Notes: generated by a model not told the origin, from the letters alone. A stretch of DNA of 15,486 bases from Oribacterium sp. (GCA_017940955.1 JAGAXP010000082.1:1-15486); one strand, 5' to 3'. Numbered from the stretch's first letter, positions 7,853 to 15,245 are shown. Numbers and translations: made by a program.

Positions 7853-8056
7853 AAAATAGTCCCCCTAAGAACCACCAGGCCCTCTGCAAAGAAAAAGAAT
7901 CCCAAGCGGGATTCTTTTTTTAACCGCTCAAAGCCGCACGGCTCCCACGATTAAAAAACAAATCGTGGGCAGAGTCAGAGTTTTCTTTATGAAAACTCTG
8001 ACTTGGCGAGGGGAACAAGGAAAAAAGTACCAAGTGGTTCTAAGGGGGACTATTTT
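7853..8056 (+). ncRNA. Candidate structured RNA core of the palindromic element
   Basis: Bounded by a 22-of-23 stem (CCCCCTAAGAACCAC with its complement), this 204-base region folds into four consecutive hairpins followed by an unpaired CTTGGCGAGGGG segment. The core at 15328-15482 has the same order of hairpins, nearly identical loops and single-stranded segments, and base-pair swaps that keep the stems. That pattern suggests selection on RNA (or folded DNA) structure. No promoter of its own is evident, and no known RNA family is recognised, so the call as an RNA gene is an inference. Confidence 0.4.
7892..7921. terminator. Bidirectional terminator inside the palindromic element
   Basis: AAAAAGAATCCC/GGGATTCTTTTT is a 12-pair stem with loop AAGC, flanked by a T-run on the plus strand and an A-run that gives a U-run on the minus strand. 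It can end both the lipid kinase (plus) and ispF (minus) transcripts. Confidence 0.7.
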
Positions 8057-8138
8057 GATTATTCAAAGCCTTTGTTTTACGTTTATAAATGGATGCCTTC
8101 AAGCTCTTACATCCTTATCACCTGCTGAACTGTTGCTT

Positions 8139-8612
8139 TTACACGCTTTCTATCAGCGCCACTGCCTGTGAACTGATGCCTTCACCTCTTCCGGTGAAGC
8201 CGAGATGCTCTTCTGTGGTGGCTTTTATGGAAACCTGATTTACGTCGATGCCTAAAGCGGCCGCAACATTCTTCCTCATTTCAGGAAGGAAGGTCATGAG
8301 CTTTGGTCTTTGTGCAATGATAGTGGAGTCGATGTTTCCTACCTTATACCCTTCTTTCCTGAGGATATTTCCCACTTCCTTCAAAAGCTCAATGGAATCT
8401 GCACCTTTATATTCAGGGTCGTTGTCAGGAAAATGCTGACCGATATCCCCCAGTGCAGCAGCACCTAAAAGTGCGTCCATGATGGCGTGAACGATAACGT
8501 CTGCATCGCTATGACCGTCAAGTCCCAGCTCGTAAGGCACTGTTACTCCGCCGAGGATAAGCTTTCTTCCGGGAACCAGTTTGTGAACATCATAGCCTGT
8601 ACCTATTCTCAT
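8139..8612 (-). CDS. ispF: 2-C-methyl-D-erythritol 2,4-cyclodiphosphate synthase
   Basis: MEP-pathway enzyme that cyclises CDP-ME 2-phosphate to MEcPP with loss of CMP, leading to isoprenoid precursors. The 157-residue protein has metal ligands Asp8 and His10 in GYDVH, and His42. It also has the DGHSDADV loop at 32-39, STIIAQRPK at 96-104 and the C-terminal [10 protein letters not shown] segment with Glu135, followed by GRGEG. Length and motifs are textbook for IspF. GGAG lies seven bases before ATG 8612. ctpA lies 102 bases upstream with no terminator between, so the two may be co-transcribed. ispD is not in the window. The stop codon abuts the palindromic element, which supplies the likely terminator. 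Confidence 0.97.
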   Translation of the reverse strand: MRIGTGYDVHKLVPGRKLILGGVTVPYELGLDGHSDADVIVHAIMDALLGAAALGDIGQHFPDNDPEYKGADSIELLKEVGNILRKEGYKVGNIDSTIIAQRPKLMTFLPEMRKNVAAALGIDVNQVSIKATTEEHLGFTGRGEGISSQAVALIESV

Positions 8613-8714
8613 TTTTTATCTCCATTCCGCCGCCTTTTCCGGCAGCCCAAACTACGCATGGTTTTCTGATCGGATGGCAATCCCGGATTCAGGAACTATA
8701 TTTGTGTTTTTGTA

Positions 8715-10259
8715 TCAATTGCCGGTTACCAGTATTTCGATGGCCTTTTGCATCTGAAGGTCATCCTCCAGGGAAATCATATACTCATCTGCGGTGCTGC
8801 CAAGCTGGATCTCTATGTCAGGAACTATACCTACCTTATGAATGTTGAGCCCTGATGGTATGTAGTAGTAATGGGTTGTGAACTCAACGGCAGAACCGTC
8901 GGCAAGTGTAGTCACTGTCTGAACTATGCCTTTGCCGTAAGAGGTGGTACCGACAACCTTTGCGAAACCGTAGTCATGAAGGCATCCTGAGAAAAGCTCT
9001 GCAGCAGAAGCTGAATTCTGGTTCTGTAAAACTATGATAGGGATATTTATCTCGTGACCGTCGCCTGCATACCACTCCTGCCCCTTTCCGTTTTTGTTTC
9101 TTGTATAGGCAAAAAGTGTCTTTCCCTGCTGGAACTCCTTGTTTCCTTCTGTGAAGGTTGTCAGGTTATCCGGAAGTATATAGTCAAGGAGCGATGAAGC
9201 AATCTCAATGTCTCCGCCGGTATTGCCTCTCAGGTCAATGATAAGAGCTTTTATGTGATCTTCGTTGATAAGCTTGTCCAGTGCTGCTTTAGTCTGTTTT
9301 CCTTCTGTGCCGTAGAAATTACCGAAGGATATATAGCCTATATCGTCTCCTGAAAGACCTGTGGTTCCGGAAGCTGAAAGAACAGAATCCGGTATAGCTA
9401 TACCAAGTCGTGACAGAGTACCGCTTGTTACCTTAGGAACTTCTACATCGCCTCTTATGATACGCATGGAGACTTCCCTATCCCCTCTCTTTACAACGCA
9501 TTCGAGAGAGGTGCCTTTATCACCCTGGATCATATTCTGAACCACATAGGAAAGGGACATGTCGGAAATGTCTATGCCGTTAACCTTGTAAAGTATATCC
9601 CCGATCTGCATTCCTGCATTTTCGGCAGGGCTTCCGGGATATACTTCTATAACGATGCACTCATTGGTATCCTCCATCTGATGAACTATGGCACCTATTC
9701 CGTAGTAGGTTCCCTGCTGCTTGGATTTCCTGTCGTTCATCTCCTCCACACTATAGTAGTGTGCATAAGGATCCTCGTCTGTAAGTGAGGCAAGAAGACC
9801 TTTATAGATGTAGGTTTCGGCTTTTCCGGGATCCTCAGGGAAAAGATAATTCTGATCGATAAGAGTCTGGAGAATGCCAAGCTTTCTGGTGAGAGCCGCC
9901 ATATCGATAGAACCATCTACAATGGTTGAAGTGCCGCCTTCGGAAGAGGCTGTTTCACCTGTGGAATGGTTCTCCGAAACCGTACCTTTATCACCGGCCT
10001 GAAGTTCTGAAGCACTCGCCAGAGAAAGGTAAGCATTACCCGAGCCTCTGTGATTGATGTAATCATTGATAAAAGGCGGGATGCCGAAATAATACACATA
10101 GAAAGTACTGCCTCCTATGGTGAACATGATAAAAAGTCCAAGGAGGAAGCCGTAAACAAAATCGAAATTTCCAAATAAATGATTTTTCGGCTTTTCGGGT
10201 TTCTGTGTGGTTTCGTTTTGATTGTCTGTTTGATTTAAATTATTATTATCGTTTTGCAT
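8715..10259 (-). CDS. ctpA: Carboxyl-terminal processing protease (S41 family) with PDZ domain
   Basis: Membrane-anchored extracytoplasmic serine protease of the CtpA/CtpB type. From ATG 10259 the 514 residues comprise an Asn/Gln-rich cytoplasmic head (1-28), one membrane segment (about 34-58), a PDZ domain (about 184-276) and the S41 core. The core has DLRGNTGGD at 342-350, NSASAAE with the likely nucleophile Ser418, and GKGIVQ with catalytic Lys443 and Gln447. I reject the upstream TTG at 10295 as the start because it is the -35 box of a near-perfect promoter. The -10 ends seven bases before ATG 10259, so the mRNA appears leaderless or nearly so. The neighbourhood with ftsEX and an M23 peptidase is conserved in Firmicutes and points to a cell-envelope role. 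Confidence 0.93.
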   Translation of the reverse strand: MQNDNNNLNQTDNQNETTQKPEKPKNHLFGNFDFVYGFLLGLFIMFTIGGSTFYVYYFGIPPFINDYINHRGSGNAYLSLASASELQAGDKGTVSENHSTGETASSEGGTSTIVDGSIDMAALTRKLGILQTLIDQNYLFPEDPGKAETYIYKGLLASLTDEDPYAHYYSVEEMNDRKSKQQGTYYGIGAIVHQMEDTNECIVIEVYPGSPAENAGMQIGDILYKVNGIDISDMSLSYVVQNMIQGDKGTSLECVVKRGDREVSMRIIRGDVEVPKVTSGTLSRLGIAIPDSVLSASGTTGLSGDDIGYISFGNFYGTEGKQTKAALDKLINEDHIKALIIDLRGNTGGDIEIASSLLDYILPDNLTTFTEGNKEFQQGKTLFAYTRNKNGKGQEWYAGDGHEINIPIIVLQNQNSASAAELFSGCLHDYGFAKVVGTTSYGKGIVQTVTTLADGSAVEFTTHYYYIPSGLNIHKVGIVPDIEIQLGSTADEYMISLEDDLQMQKAIEILVTGN

Positions 10260-10266
10260 AAAAGTT

Positions 10267-10295
10267 ATTATATGTTGACTTGGCCTTTTATTCAA
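10267..10295 (-). promoter_or_regulatory. Strong promoter of ctpA
   Basis: The minus strand reads TTGAAT, exactly 17 bases, TATAAT, one mismatch from the SigA consensus overall. The predicted start point falls at about 10259-10261, on or next to the ATG. It lies downstream of the M23 gene terminator, so ctpA is transcribed independently of ftsEX. Confidence 0.75.
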
Positions 10296-10336
10296 AGGAA
10301 AATTTTATAAAGTTGTTTGGTGGAAATATGTTTGGT

Positions 10337-10381
10337 AACAGTTGAGCCGGGCGGTTCCCGGGAACCATAGGATGAACTGTT
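10337..10381. repeat. Short palindromic element related to the CAGTTCAGC family
   Basis: AACAGTTGAGCC at 10337-10348 pairs with GGATGAACTGTT at 10370-10381 (10 of 12). The centre contains a perfect 14-base palindrome GGTTCCCGGGAACC at 10353-10366. The outer ends resemble those of the large copies, but the centre is unlike them, so membership in the family is probable and not certain. It lies between the ctpA promoter and the M23 gene terminator. Confidence 0.5.
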
Positions 10382-10401
10382 TCTATTTTGAGTTAAAAAA
10401 G

Positions 10402-10429
10402 CTCCCACTTGCGACTGCACAAGTGGGAG
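10402..10429 (-). terminator. Intrinsic terminator of the ftsE-ftsX-M23 transcript
   Basis: CTCCCACTT/AAGTGGGAG, a perfect 9-pair stem with a 10-base loop, is followed on the minus strand by GCTTTTTTAAC. It starts ten bases past the M23 gene stop. Confidence 0.85.
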
Positions 10430-10438
10430 TTTTATTTA

Positions 10439-11737
10439 TCACAGATAATTCTCCGGATTTACATAGGAACCGTTTTTACGTATTCCGAAGTGCAGATGGG
10501 GTCCGGTTGAGTAGCCTGTCGAGCCGACAGCTCCGATGCTCTCGCCCTGGGACACTTCATCTCCTTCCGAAACATTGAGACGGGACATGTGCATATAAAC
10601 AGTGTAGGTACCGCTTCCGTGACTTATCATGACGTAATTTCCGGCACTTGCGGAATAAGTTGCGATAACTACCGTGCCTGCTGCCGAAGCGATGACATTG
10701 GAACCGGTTGGTGCTGCGATGTCAATGCCTTTATGGTTGGAGCTGGCACCCTCCGTGGGGGATTCTCTGTCGCCGAAACCGCTGGAGATCCTGCCGCTGC
10801 TTGGAACGGGCCAGGTGAATCCACCGGTCATGGTCCTTGCTTTGTAATCCGATTTTGCGCTGTTCGGATCCTTTCCTTCTGCCTCAGCTTTTCTGCGGGC
10901 CTCTTCTTCGGCCTTCTTGCGGGCTTCCTCTTCCTGACGCTCTATCTCACGCTCCATGGCCTCGATATTGGCCTCCTGGGCACTGATATCCTCATAGAGG
11001 TCATCTATCTTACTTTGCTGACTTGCAATCTCGCTTTGAGCACTTGAGATTTTTTTCTTGTAGGCGGCCAGTTCCTGATTTTTCTGGTCCAGAAGTGCCT
11101 GGAGACTCTGCTGCTTTGCAACCTCCTGATTTTGAAGATCCAGAAGCTGGGCGTTTTCTGCCTGAAGCTGAGTCTGGGTGTCGTTTACCAGCTGACGGGT
11201 GGATTCATATTCTGCAAGTTTATCCCTGTCGTACTTTGTTATCTTGCTGATGTACTCTGCTTTATTAAGAAGGTCTGACCAGCTCTTTGCGTTCAGGATC
11301 ATGTCAATGAAATTGGTGTCGCCCTTTTCATACATGAATTTGATGCGGAGCTTCATACTGGCATACTGGTCTGATTCGGTCTGGGTTGCCTTTGCAAGCT
11401 GATCCTGTGTGAACTGTATATCCAGCTGCTTTTGTGTAATGTAATTGTTGATGGTGACAAGCTCATTGGTTACCTCGGTCATGTTCTGATCCAGGGCTTT
11501 GATATAAGCGGCGGTATCGGACTTCAGGGATTCGAGATCCTTGATCTTTTCATTGACCTTTTTCTGCTCAGCTTCCAAGGTATCTATTTTCGCTTTATTC
11601 TCATCGATTTTCTGCTTTGAGTTGTTTATGGACTGCTTTTCTTTTTCTGCCGCAAGGTTAGGTGTGGCGGTGAAACAGAGAGACAGTGCCATGACAAACG
11701 GCAGAAGCTGTATTTTTCTAAAGTGATTTTTTCTCAT
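10439..11737 (-). CDS. Secreted coiled-coil M23 (LytM-type) peptidoglycan endopeptidase
   Basis: Zinc endopeptidase expected to cut peptide cross-links in the wall, controlled by FtsEX as EnvC or PcsB-like proteins are. The 432 residues have a signal peptide (basic start, hydrophobic 10-24, likely cleavage near Ala29-Ala30). Long coiled-coil segments (about 33-120 and 175-290) end in an Arg/Glu/Ala-rich stretch. The C-terminal M23 domain (about 305-432) retains all metal and catalytic residues: His335 and Asp339 in HKGID, His383, and His414/His416 in HLH. Unlike E. coli EnvC, which is degenerate, this enzyme looks active itself. The ATG overlaps the ftsX stop as ATGA with a weak ribosome site, so translation is coupled. 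A terminator follows at once. Confidence 0.93.
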   Translation of the reverse strand: MRKNHFRKIQLLPFVMALSLCFTATPNLAAEKEKQSINNSKQKIDENKAKIDTLEAEQKKVNEKIKDLESLKSDTAAYIKALDQNMTEVTNELVTINNYITQKQLDIQFTQDQLAKATQTESDQYASMKLRIKFMYEKGDTNFIDMILNAKSWSDLLNKAEYISKITKYDRDKLAEYESTRQLVNDTQTQLQAENAQLLDLQNQEVAKQQSLQALLDQKNQELAAYKKKISSAQSEIASQQSKIDDLYEDISAQEANIEAMEREIERQEEEARKKAEEEARRKAEAEGKDPNSAKSDYKARTMTGGFTWPVPSSGRISSGFGDRESPTEGASSNHKGIDIAAPTGSNVIASAAGTVVIATYSASAGNYVMISHGSGTYTVYMHMSRLNVSEGDEVSQGESIGAVGSTGYSTGPHLHFGIRKNGSYVNPENYL

Positions 11738-12645
11738 ACCCTCAAGGACTTTCTTATGGTGAAAAATGAAACTATGAAGCCTACGCCCACGCCGAGACCC
11801 AGAGCAACGATTACCATCATAGGGAAGATCGTTGTGATTGGGATGGGGGCAAAAAGTGTGCTTATGCTTAAGAAGTGAGCATTCACATAAGTAACGGCTT
11901 TTTCATAAATAAAGTATATTCCTATCAAAGGAATGACAGACCCGACAAATCCAAGCACCACACCTTCCACAAGGAAAGGCAGACGGATCATAAAGTTGGT
12001 GGCTCCGATTATTTTCATGATCTCATTTTCTCTTCTGCGGAACCGGGCCGCAACTGTGATGGTATTGGAGATCAAAAATACTGACACAGCTAAAAGTATC
12101 CCTATGATGATGATGCTCAGGGAGGAAATGATATTGTTTACGGTGCTCAGTCCCTTTACGGCTGCATTGGAGAAGTTAACCTGTCTCACTGAATCAAAAG
12201 TGTATAGCCAGTCAACTATGGCCTTTTGATCCTCGATGTCATTAAGGAACAGCTCATAGCTTTGGGAACCTGCAAGAGGATTATCCTCGGCAAATGCCTG
12301 AGCCAGCAGTTCGTTGTTGGCAAAATAATCTGACTTGAATTCTGCCCATGCATCTTCGGCAGAAGTATAATGTGCACTTTTTACCTCTTCTCTTTCGATG
12401 ATGGCCTGTCCCACGGACTGAACCGTTTCGGGAGATGCATCATCATTAAAAAAGACGGTGATGCCTACTGTGGTTTCCGCATTTTTTGCCATGTTCTGAA
12501 CATTGGAAACGATGGCAAAGAAAAGGCAGAACAGAAAAATGCAGGCGGCTATGGTAGCCGTTGAGGCTGCCGAAAAAAGCAGGTTGTGACCTATGTTTTT
12601 AAAACCGGAGCGGATGCAGTAGCCCCAGGCATTTGGTTTCATCAT
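11734..12645 (-). CDS. ftsX: Cell-division ABC transporter permease FtsX
   Basis: Membrane subunit of FtsEX, which passes cytoplasmic ATP hydrolysis to extracellular wall hydrolases. The 303 residues have the family topology: a short cytoplasmic N-terminus, TM1 at about 22-48, an extracellular loop of about 120 residues (50-170) that contacts the hydrolase, then TM2 at 172-198, TM3 at 224-247 and TM4 at 272-297. The conserved RRRENEIMKIIGAT segment (203-216) lies between TM2 and TM3. AAGGAGG eight bases upstream marks the start ATG, which directly abuts the ftsE TAA; a second ATG follows. Overlap with the M23 gene and contact with ftsE place all three in one operon. Confidence 0.95.
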   Translation of the reverse strand: MMKPNAWGYCIRSGFKNIGHNLLFSAASTATIAACIFLFCLFFAIVSNVQNMAKNAETTVGITVFFNDDASPETVQSVGQAIIEREEVKSAHYTSAEDAWAEFKSDYFANNELLAQAFAEDNPLAGSQSYELFLNDIEDQKAIVDWLYTFDSVRQVNFSNAAVKGLSTVNNIISSLSIIIIGILLAVSVFLISNTITVAARFRRRENEIMKIIGATNFMIRLPFLVEGVVLGFVGSVIPLIGIYFIYEKAVTYVNAHFLSISTLFAPIPITTIFPMMVIVALGLGVGVGFIVSFFTIRKSLRV

Positions 12646-13902
12646 TTATGCATCCTCCTTTCCGATTCTGTGATGTGGGCGGTGTGAGCCCTTCAGACCG
12701 CGGCGGGGCTTTTCTGCCGGTCCGGGTTTGGCTTCAGGCAGGTGTCGCTTCGGTTCTTCAGAGCGCTGAAGAGCCTTCCCGGCCTTGCTATCAGGTACTT
12801 CAAGTGATTCGGTTACAGAGTCATCAGTCGTTTCGGGAGGCTCAGGTTCCGTCCAGTCTTCGTCCCAATCGTCTTCCCAATTTCCTTTTTCAGCTTCTTC
12901 ATAACTCTCATCGAAATCATCCTCGGAAGAATCATCATTTTCTTCGAAAGTATCTTCTTCGTAATCATTTTCGTAGTTGTCTTCCCCGTAATTTTCTTCG
13001 GTAGATGTTTCGATTCTTACTGCTAAGCTGCTTTCAGACATTGGTTCACCGGCTTTTTTTGTATCACCGTCTGAACTTGTATCAGCATTGATCTCGGTAT
13101 TCCGGGCTGCGGAAGCGGAACCTGCTGAATTTTTCTCGGTGTTTTGAGCTGTGGAAGCGGAAGTTTCTGCGTTTTTCTCGGTGTTTTGGACTGTGCCTGC
13201 AGAAACTCCGGTGTTTTTCCCGGTGCTTCCAAACTCCTCAGGAACAGTATCCGAAATTATCTCCCCCAGTGACATACGGACGGTGCGCTTTTTCATGCGA
13301 TTCACCATTTCACGGTCGTGGGTGATGACGATTACGGTTGTTCCCTGGGCATTTATACGTTCAAGAAGACTCATGATCTCCTGCGCGTTTTCATGGTCGA
13401 GGTTTCCTGTTGGTTCATCGGCAATGAGAATCTCAGGGCGGTTTACGAGAGCTCTTGCAATGGCTGTACGCTGCTGCTCTCCTCCGCTAAGCTGTCTTGG
13501 ATACGAACTGCCCTTGGAGCTTAATCCGGTGAGCTTCATAATCTTTGAAACATTTTCATCTATCTCAGCATTGGACTTACCGATGATGAGCTGGGCAAAG
13601 GCGATGTTTTCATATACTGTCCGGTCTTCCAGAAGTCTGAAGTCCTGAAAAACCACTCCGAGACGTCTGCGGTACTTAGGTATGTGACGTCTGCGAAGAT
13701 GTGTGAGGTCGATATCATTAACAAGGATTGAGCCCTCGTTGGGATCCAATTCCTTGGTGAGGAGGCGGACCAATGTTGATTTGCCGGAACCGCTTCGTCC
13801 GACAATAAAGCAAAATTCACCATCCTGTATCCTGAGGTTTATATTGTTCAGTGCAGTGACGCCGGTCTTATAAGTTTTTGTAACATTAGTGAATTCTATC
13901 AT
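12646..13902 (-). CDS. ftsE: Cell-division ATPase FtsE with a long acidic C-terminal tail
   Basis: ABC ATPase partner of FtsX. Residues 1-225 are a complete FtsE: Walker A GRSGSGKS at 35-42, Q-loop Gln86, signature LSGGEQQR at 138-145, Walker B ILIADEP at 158-164 and H-loop His195. Typical FtsE ends near 225-230 residues. This one continues for about 190 more: a Ser/Thr/Asn region with three 14-residue repeats (237-278), a very acidic stretch (about 302-360) and a basic, His-rich end (about 381-415). The reading frame is continuous, so this is an extension and not an annotation error. No clear Shine-Dalgarno precedes the ATG (AATCCCTTTAA). The start is kept because [11 protein letters not shown] is the standard FtsE beginning. 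First gene of the ftsE-ftsX-M23 operon. Confidence 0.93.
   Translation of the reverse strand: MIEFTNVTKTYKTGVTALNNINLRIQDGEFCFIVGRSGSGKSTLVRLLTKELDPNEGSILVNDIDLTHLRRRHIPKYRRRLGVVFQDFRLLEDRTVYENIAFAQLIIGKSNAEIDENVSKIMKLTGLSSKGSSYPRQLSGGEQQRTAIARALVNRPEILIADEPTGNLDHENAQEIMSLLERINAQGTTVIVITHDREMVNRMKKRTVRMSLGEIISDTVPEEFGSTGKNTGVSAGTVQNTEKNAETSASTAQNTEKNSAGSASAARNTEINADTSSDGDTKKAGEPMSESSLAVRIETSTEENYGEDNYENDYEEDTFEENDDSSEDDFDESYEEAEKGNWEDDWDEDWTEPEPPETTDDSVTESLEVPDSKAGKALQRSEEPKRHLPEAKPGPAEKPRRGLKGSHRPHHRIGKEDA
13069..13194 (-). repeat. Tandem 42-bp repeat inside ftsE
   Basis: Three in-frame copies encode [28 protein letters not shown] and [14 protein letters not shown]. They share NTE and an Ala/Ser-rich end; the third copy is the most diverged. 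A weaker fourth unit (GKNTGVSAG, residues 228-236) precedes them. Confidence 0.8.
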
Positions 13903-13944
13903 TTAAAGGGATTCTTTCTGTTTCGATTTTTAAAGTGTACCTAT

Positions 13945-13974
13945 ATCATAAGAAAAAGCCGGCTATTGTGTAAA
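13945..13974 (-). promoter_or_regulatory. Candidate ftsE promoter overlapping the upstream terminator
   Basis: The minus strand reads TTTACA, 18 bases, TATGAT. The -35 lies in the loop of the regulator gene's terminator and the spacer covers its 3' stem. Only about 120 bases separate the two genes, so little other room exists for a promoter. Confidence 0.35.
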
Positions 13975-13992
13975 CACCAATAACCGGCTTTT
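13954..13992 (-). terminator. Intrinsic terminator of the PucR-family regulator gene
   Basis: AAAAGCCGG with an inner CTATTG pairs with CAATAACCGGCTTTT. The single C-A mismatch on the plus strand is a G-U pair on the minus strand, giving about 15 continuous pairs, then CTTTTTCTT. It lies 30 bases after the regulator's stop. Confidence 0.8.
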
Positions 13993-14021
13993 ATCTTTTG
14001 ATTTTCTTACTATTTTTAAAA

Positions 14022-15113
14022 TCAGTAGTTTATGGACTCCATATACTTCATGTATTTAACTACCATAAGTGCGATCTTGAAGGTTATGGCATCGTCAAAT
14101 ACTCTCAGGTCAAGACCGGTGGAGCGCTGAAGCTTGTCCAGTCTGTAAACCAGAGTGTTTCTATGGATATAAAGCTGTCTTGAAGTCTCTGAAACATTAA
14201 GGTTGTTCTCAAAGAACTTGTTGATGGTTGTGAGGGTTTCCTCGTCAAACTCATCCGGAGAAATGCTTGTAAAGATTTCCTTGATGAACATCTTGCAAAG
14301 AGGCAGCGGGAGCTGATAGATCAGACGTCCGATACCCAGACGGTTATAGGCAATGATGTTTCTGTCTTCATAGAAAATCTTACCGACCTCAAGTGCCATC
14401 TTCGCTTCTTTGTATGACTTTGATACATCCTTAATTTCGTTAACAATGGTACCGAAGCTTACACGAGCCTGAATCATAGCCTCTGTCTCCAGCATGTCGA
14501 GGATTGTTTCTCCTACATGATAGATCTCTTCGGCGGATTCATTGGGCTTCACTTCCTTAACAACGATAACATTCTTTTCATCTACAGCAGTTACGAAGTC
14601 CTTTGTTTTTGTAGCGAAAAGTGTTTTTAATGCATCAAGTGCGCCGGAATCGTTGGTGCCCTTGTCTGTCTCAATGATGTAAACCACGCGCTTTACACCG
14701 ATATCGATGTGGAGTTTCTTTGCGCGGTTATAAATGTCAACCAGAAGAAGGTTATCGAGAAGAAGGTTCTTTACAAAGTTGTCCTTATCGAACTTCTCCT
14801 TATAGGCAACGAGAAGTGTCTGGATCTGGAAAGCTGCAAGCTTGCCTACCATATAAACATCATCGGTGTCGCCCTTTGCTATAAGAACATATTCAAGCTG
14901 ATGTTCATCAAAAATCTTGAAGAACTGGTATCCTCCCACGGCCTGGCTGTCTGCCTGAGACTCTGCAAAGGAAGAAACCATGGCCTCTGTATACTGATCA
15001 TCTGAGAAAGTTGAAGCAAGAATTTTGCCATCAATATCAGCGATAGCAATATCAACTCTTGTAATGCCTTTAAGTGAGTCAATCGTGCTCTGTAAGACCT
15101 GATTTGATATCAT
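14022..15113 (-). CDS. PucR/CdaR-family transcriptional regulator
   Basis: The 363 residues end in the HTH typical of this family: NVSETSRQLYIHRNTLVYRL (306-325), followed by a DAITFKIAL segment (341-349). The middle (about 138-255) looks like the degenerate GGDEF-like domain often found in CdaR/PucR proteins. The N-terminal 100 residues (ADIDGKILAST at 25-35) may be a small ligand-sensing domain but do not clearly match the sugar-diacid domain of E. coli CdaR. Its ligand and targets are therefore unknown. GGAG lies five bases before ATG 15113. It has its own promoter and terminator, so it is monocistronic. Nearby targets such as the ftsE operon are possible but unproven. Confidence 0.85.
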   Translation of the reverse strand: MISNQVLQSTIDSLKGITRVDIAIADIDGKILASTFSDDQYTEAMVSSFAESQADSQAVGGYQFFKIFDEHQLEYVLIAKGDTDDVYMVGKLAAFQIQTLLVAYKEKFDKDNFVKNLLLDNLLLVDIYNRAKKLHIDIGVKRVVYIIETDKGTNDSGALDALKTLFATKTKDFVTAVDEKNVIVVKEVKPNESAEEIYHVGETILDMLETEAMIQARVSFGTIVNEIKDVSKSYKEAKMALEVGKIFYEDRNIIAYNRLGIGRLIYQLPLPLCKMFIKEIFTSISPDEFDEETLTTINKFFENNLNVSETSRQLYIHRNTLVYRLDKLQRSTGLDLRVFDDAITFKIALMVVKYMKYMESINY

Positions 15114-15137
15114 AGTAACTCCTATCTGAATGAAAGA

Positions 15138-15159
15138 TGTAGTATCTTCTTCTACTACA
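15138..15159. promoter_or_regulatory. Inverted repeat in the regulator gene leader
   Basis: TGTAGTA, 8 bases, TACTACA: a perfect 7-base inverted repeat starting roughly ten bases after the predicted transcription start. It could be an autoregulatory operator or a small RNA hairpin. Confidence 0.35.
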
Positions 15160-15172
15160 CATAATTACAATT

Positions 15173-15201
15173 ATTTTACTAAAATCAACTTTTAAGTGCA
15201 A
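15173..15201 (-). promoter_or_regulatory. Candidate promoter of the PucR-family regulator
   Basis: The minus strand reads TTGCAC, 17 bases, TAAAAT, about 60 bases before the ATG. The region is very AT-rich, and an alternative TTGATT-based promoter just downstream has poorer spacing. Confidence 0.45.
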
Positions 15202-15245
15202 GATTTCCCGGAATTTTATTTTTTTGCGGAGGAGAGTCTGCTGGC

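Larger units (their letters stand above)
7771..8138 (+). repeat. Full-length palindromic element, about 365 bp, with multi-hairpin core
   Basis: The element fills the gap between the convergent lipid kinase and ispF. Its arms pair in three blocks: 7777-7795 with 8114-8132 (19 of 19), 7802-7829 with 8080-8107 (28 of 28), and 7853-7875 with 8034-8056 (22 of 23). Internal loops separate the blocks. At the outer edge, 7771-7776 pairs with 8133-8138 using three G-U pairs that exist only in plus-strand RNA. The core (7876-8033) holds a terminator hairpin (7892-7919), AGCCG/CGGCT (7932-7943), CCCACGATT/AATCGTGGG (7944-7969) and a 13-pair stem (7973-8003). No protein-like reading frame is present. 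Ends and core recur at 15246-15486. The family is not recognised. Confidence 0.85.

Noticed and set aside
7771..8138. Retron msr-msd, group II intron or IS200/IS605-type RNA
   Set aside because: No reverse transcriptase, intron-end motif, transposase or TnpB/IscB gene is in the window, and the staged stem does not match those architectures as I know them. Homology search would be decisive.
7965..8171. 68-codon open frame across the palindromic element
   Set aside because: It lies in the hairpin core and right arm, has no ribosome site, and its peptide is a by-product of the repeat; the second copy does not preserve it.
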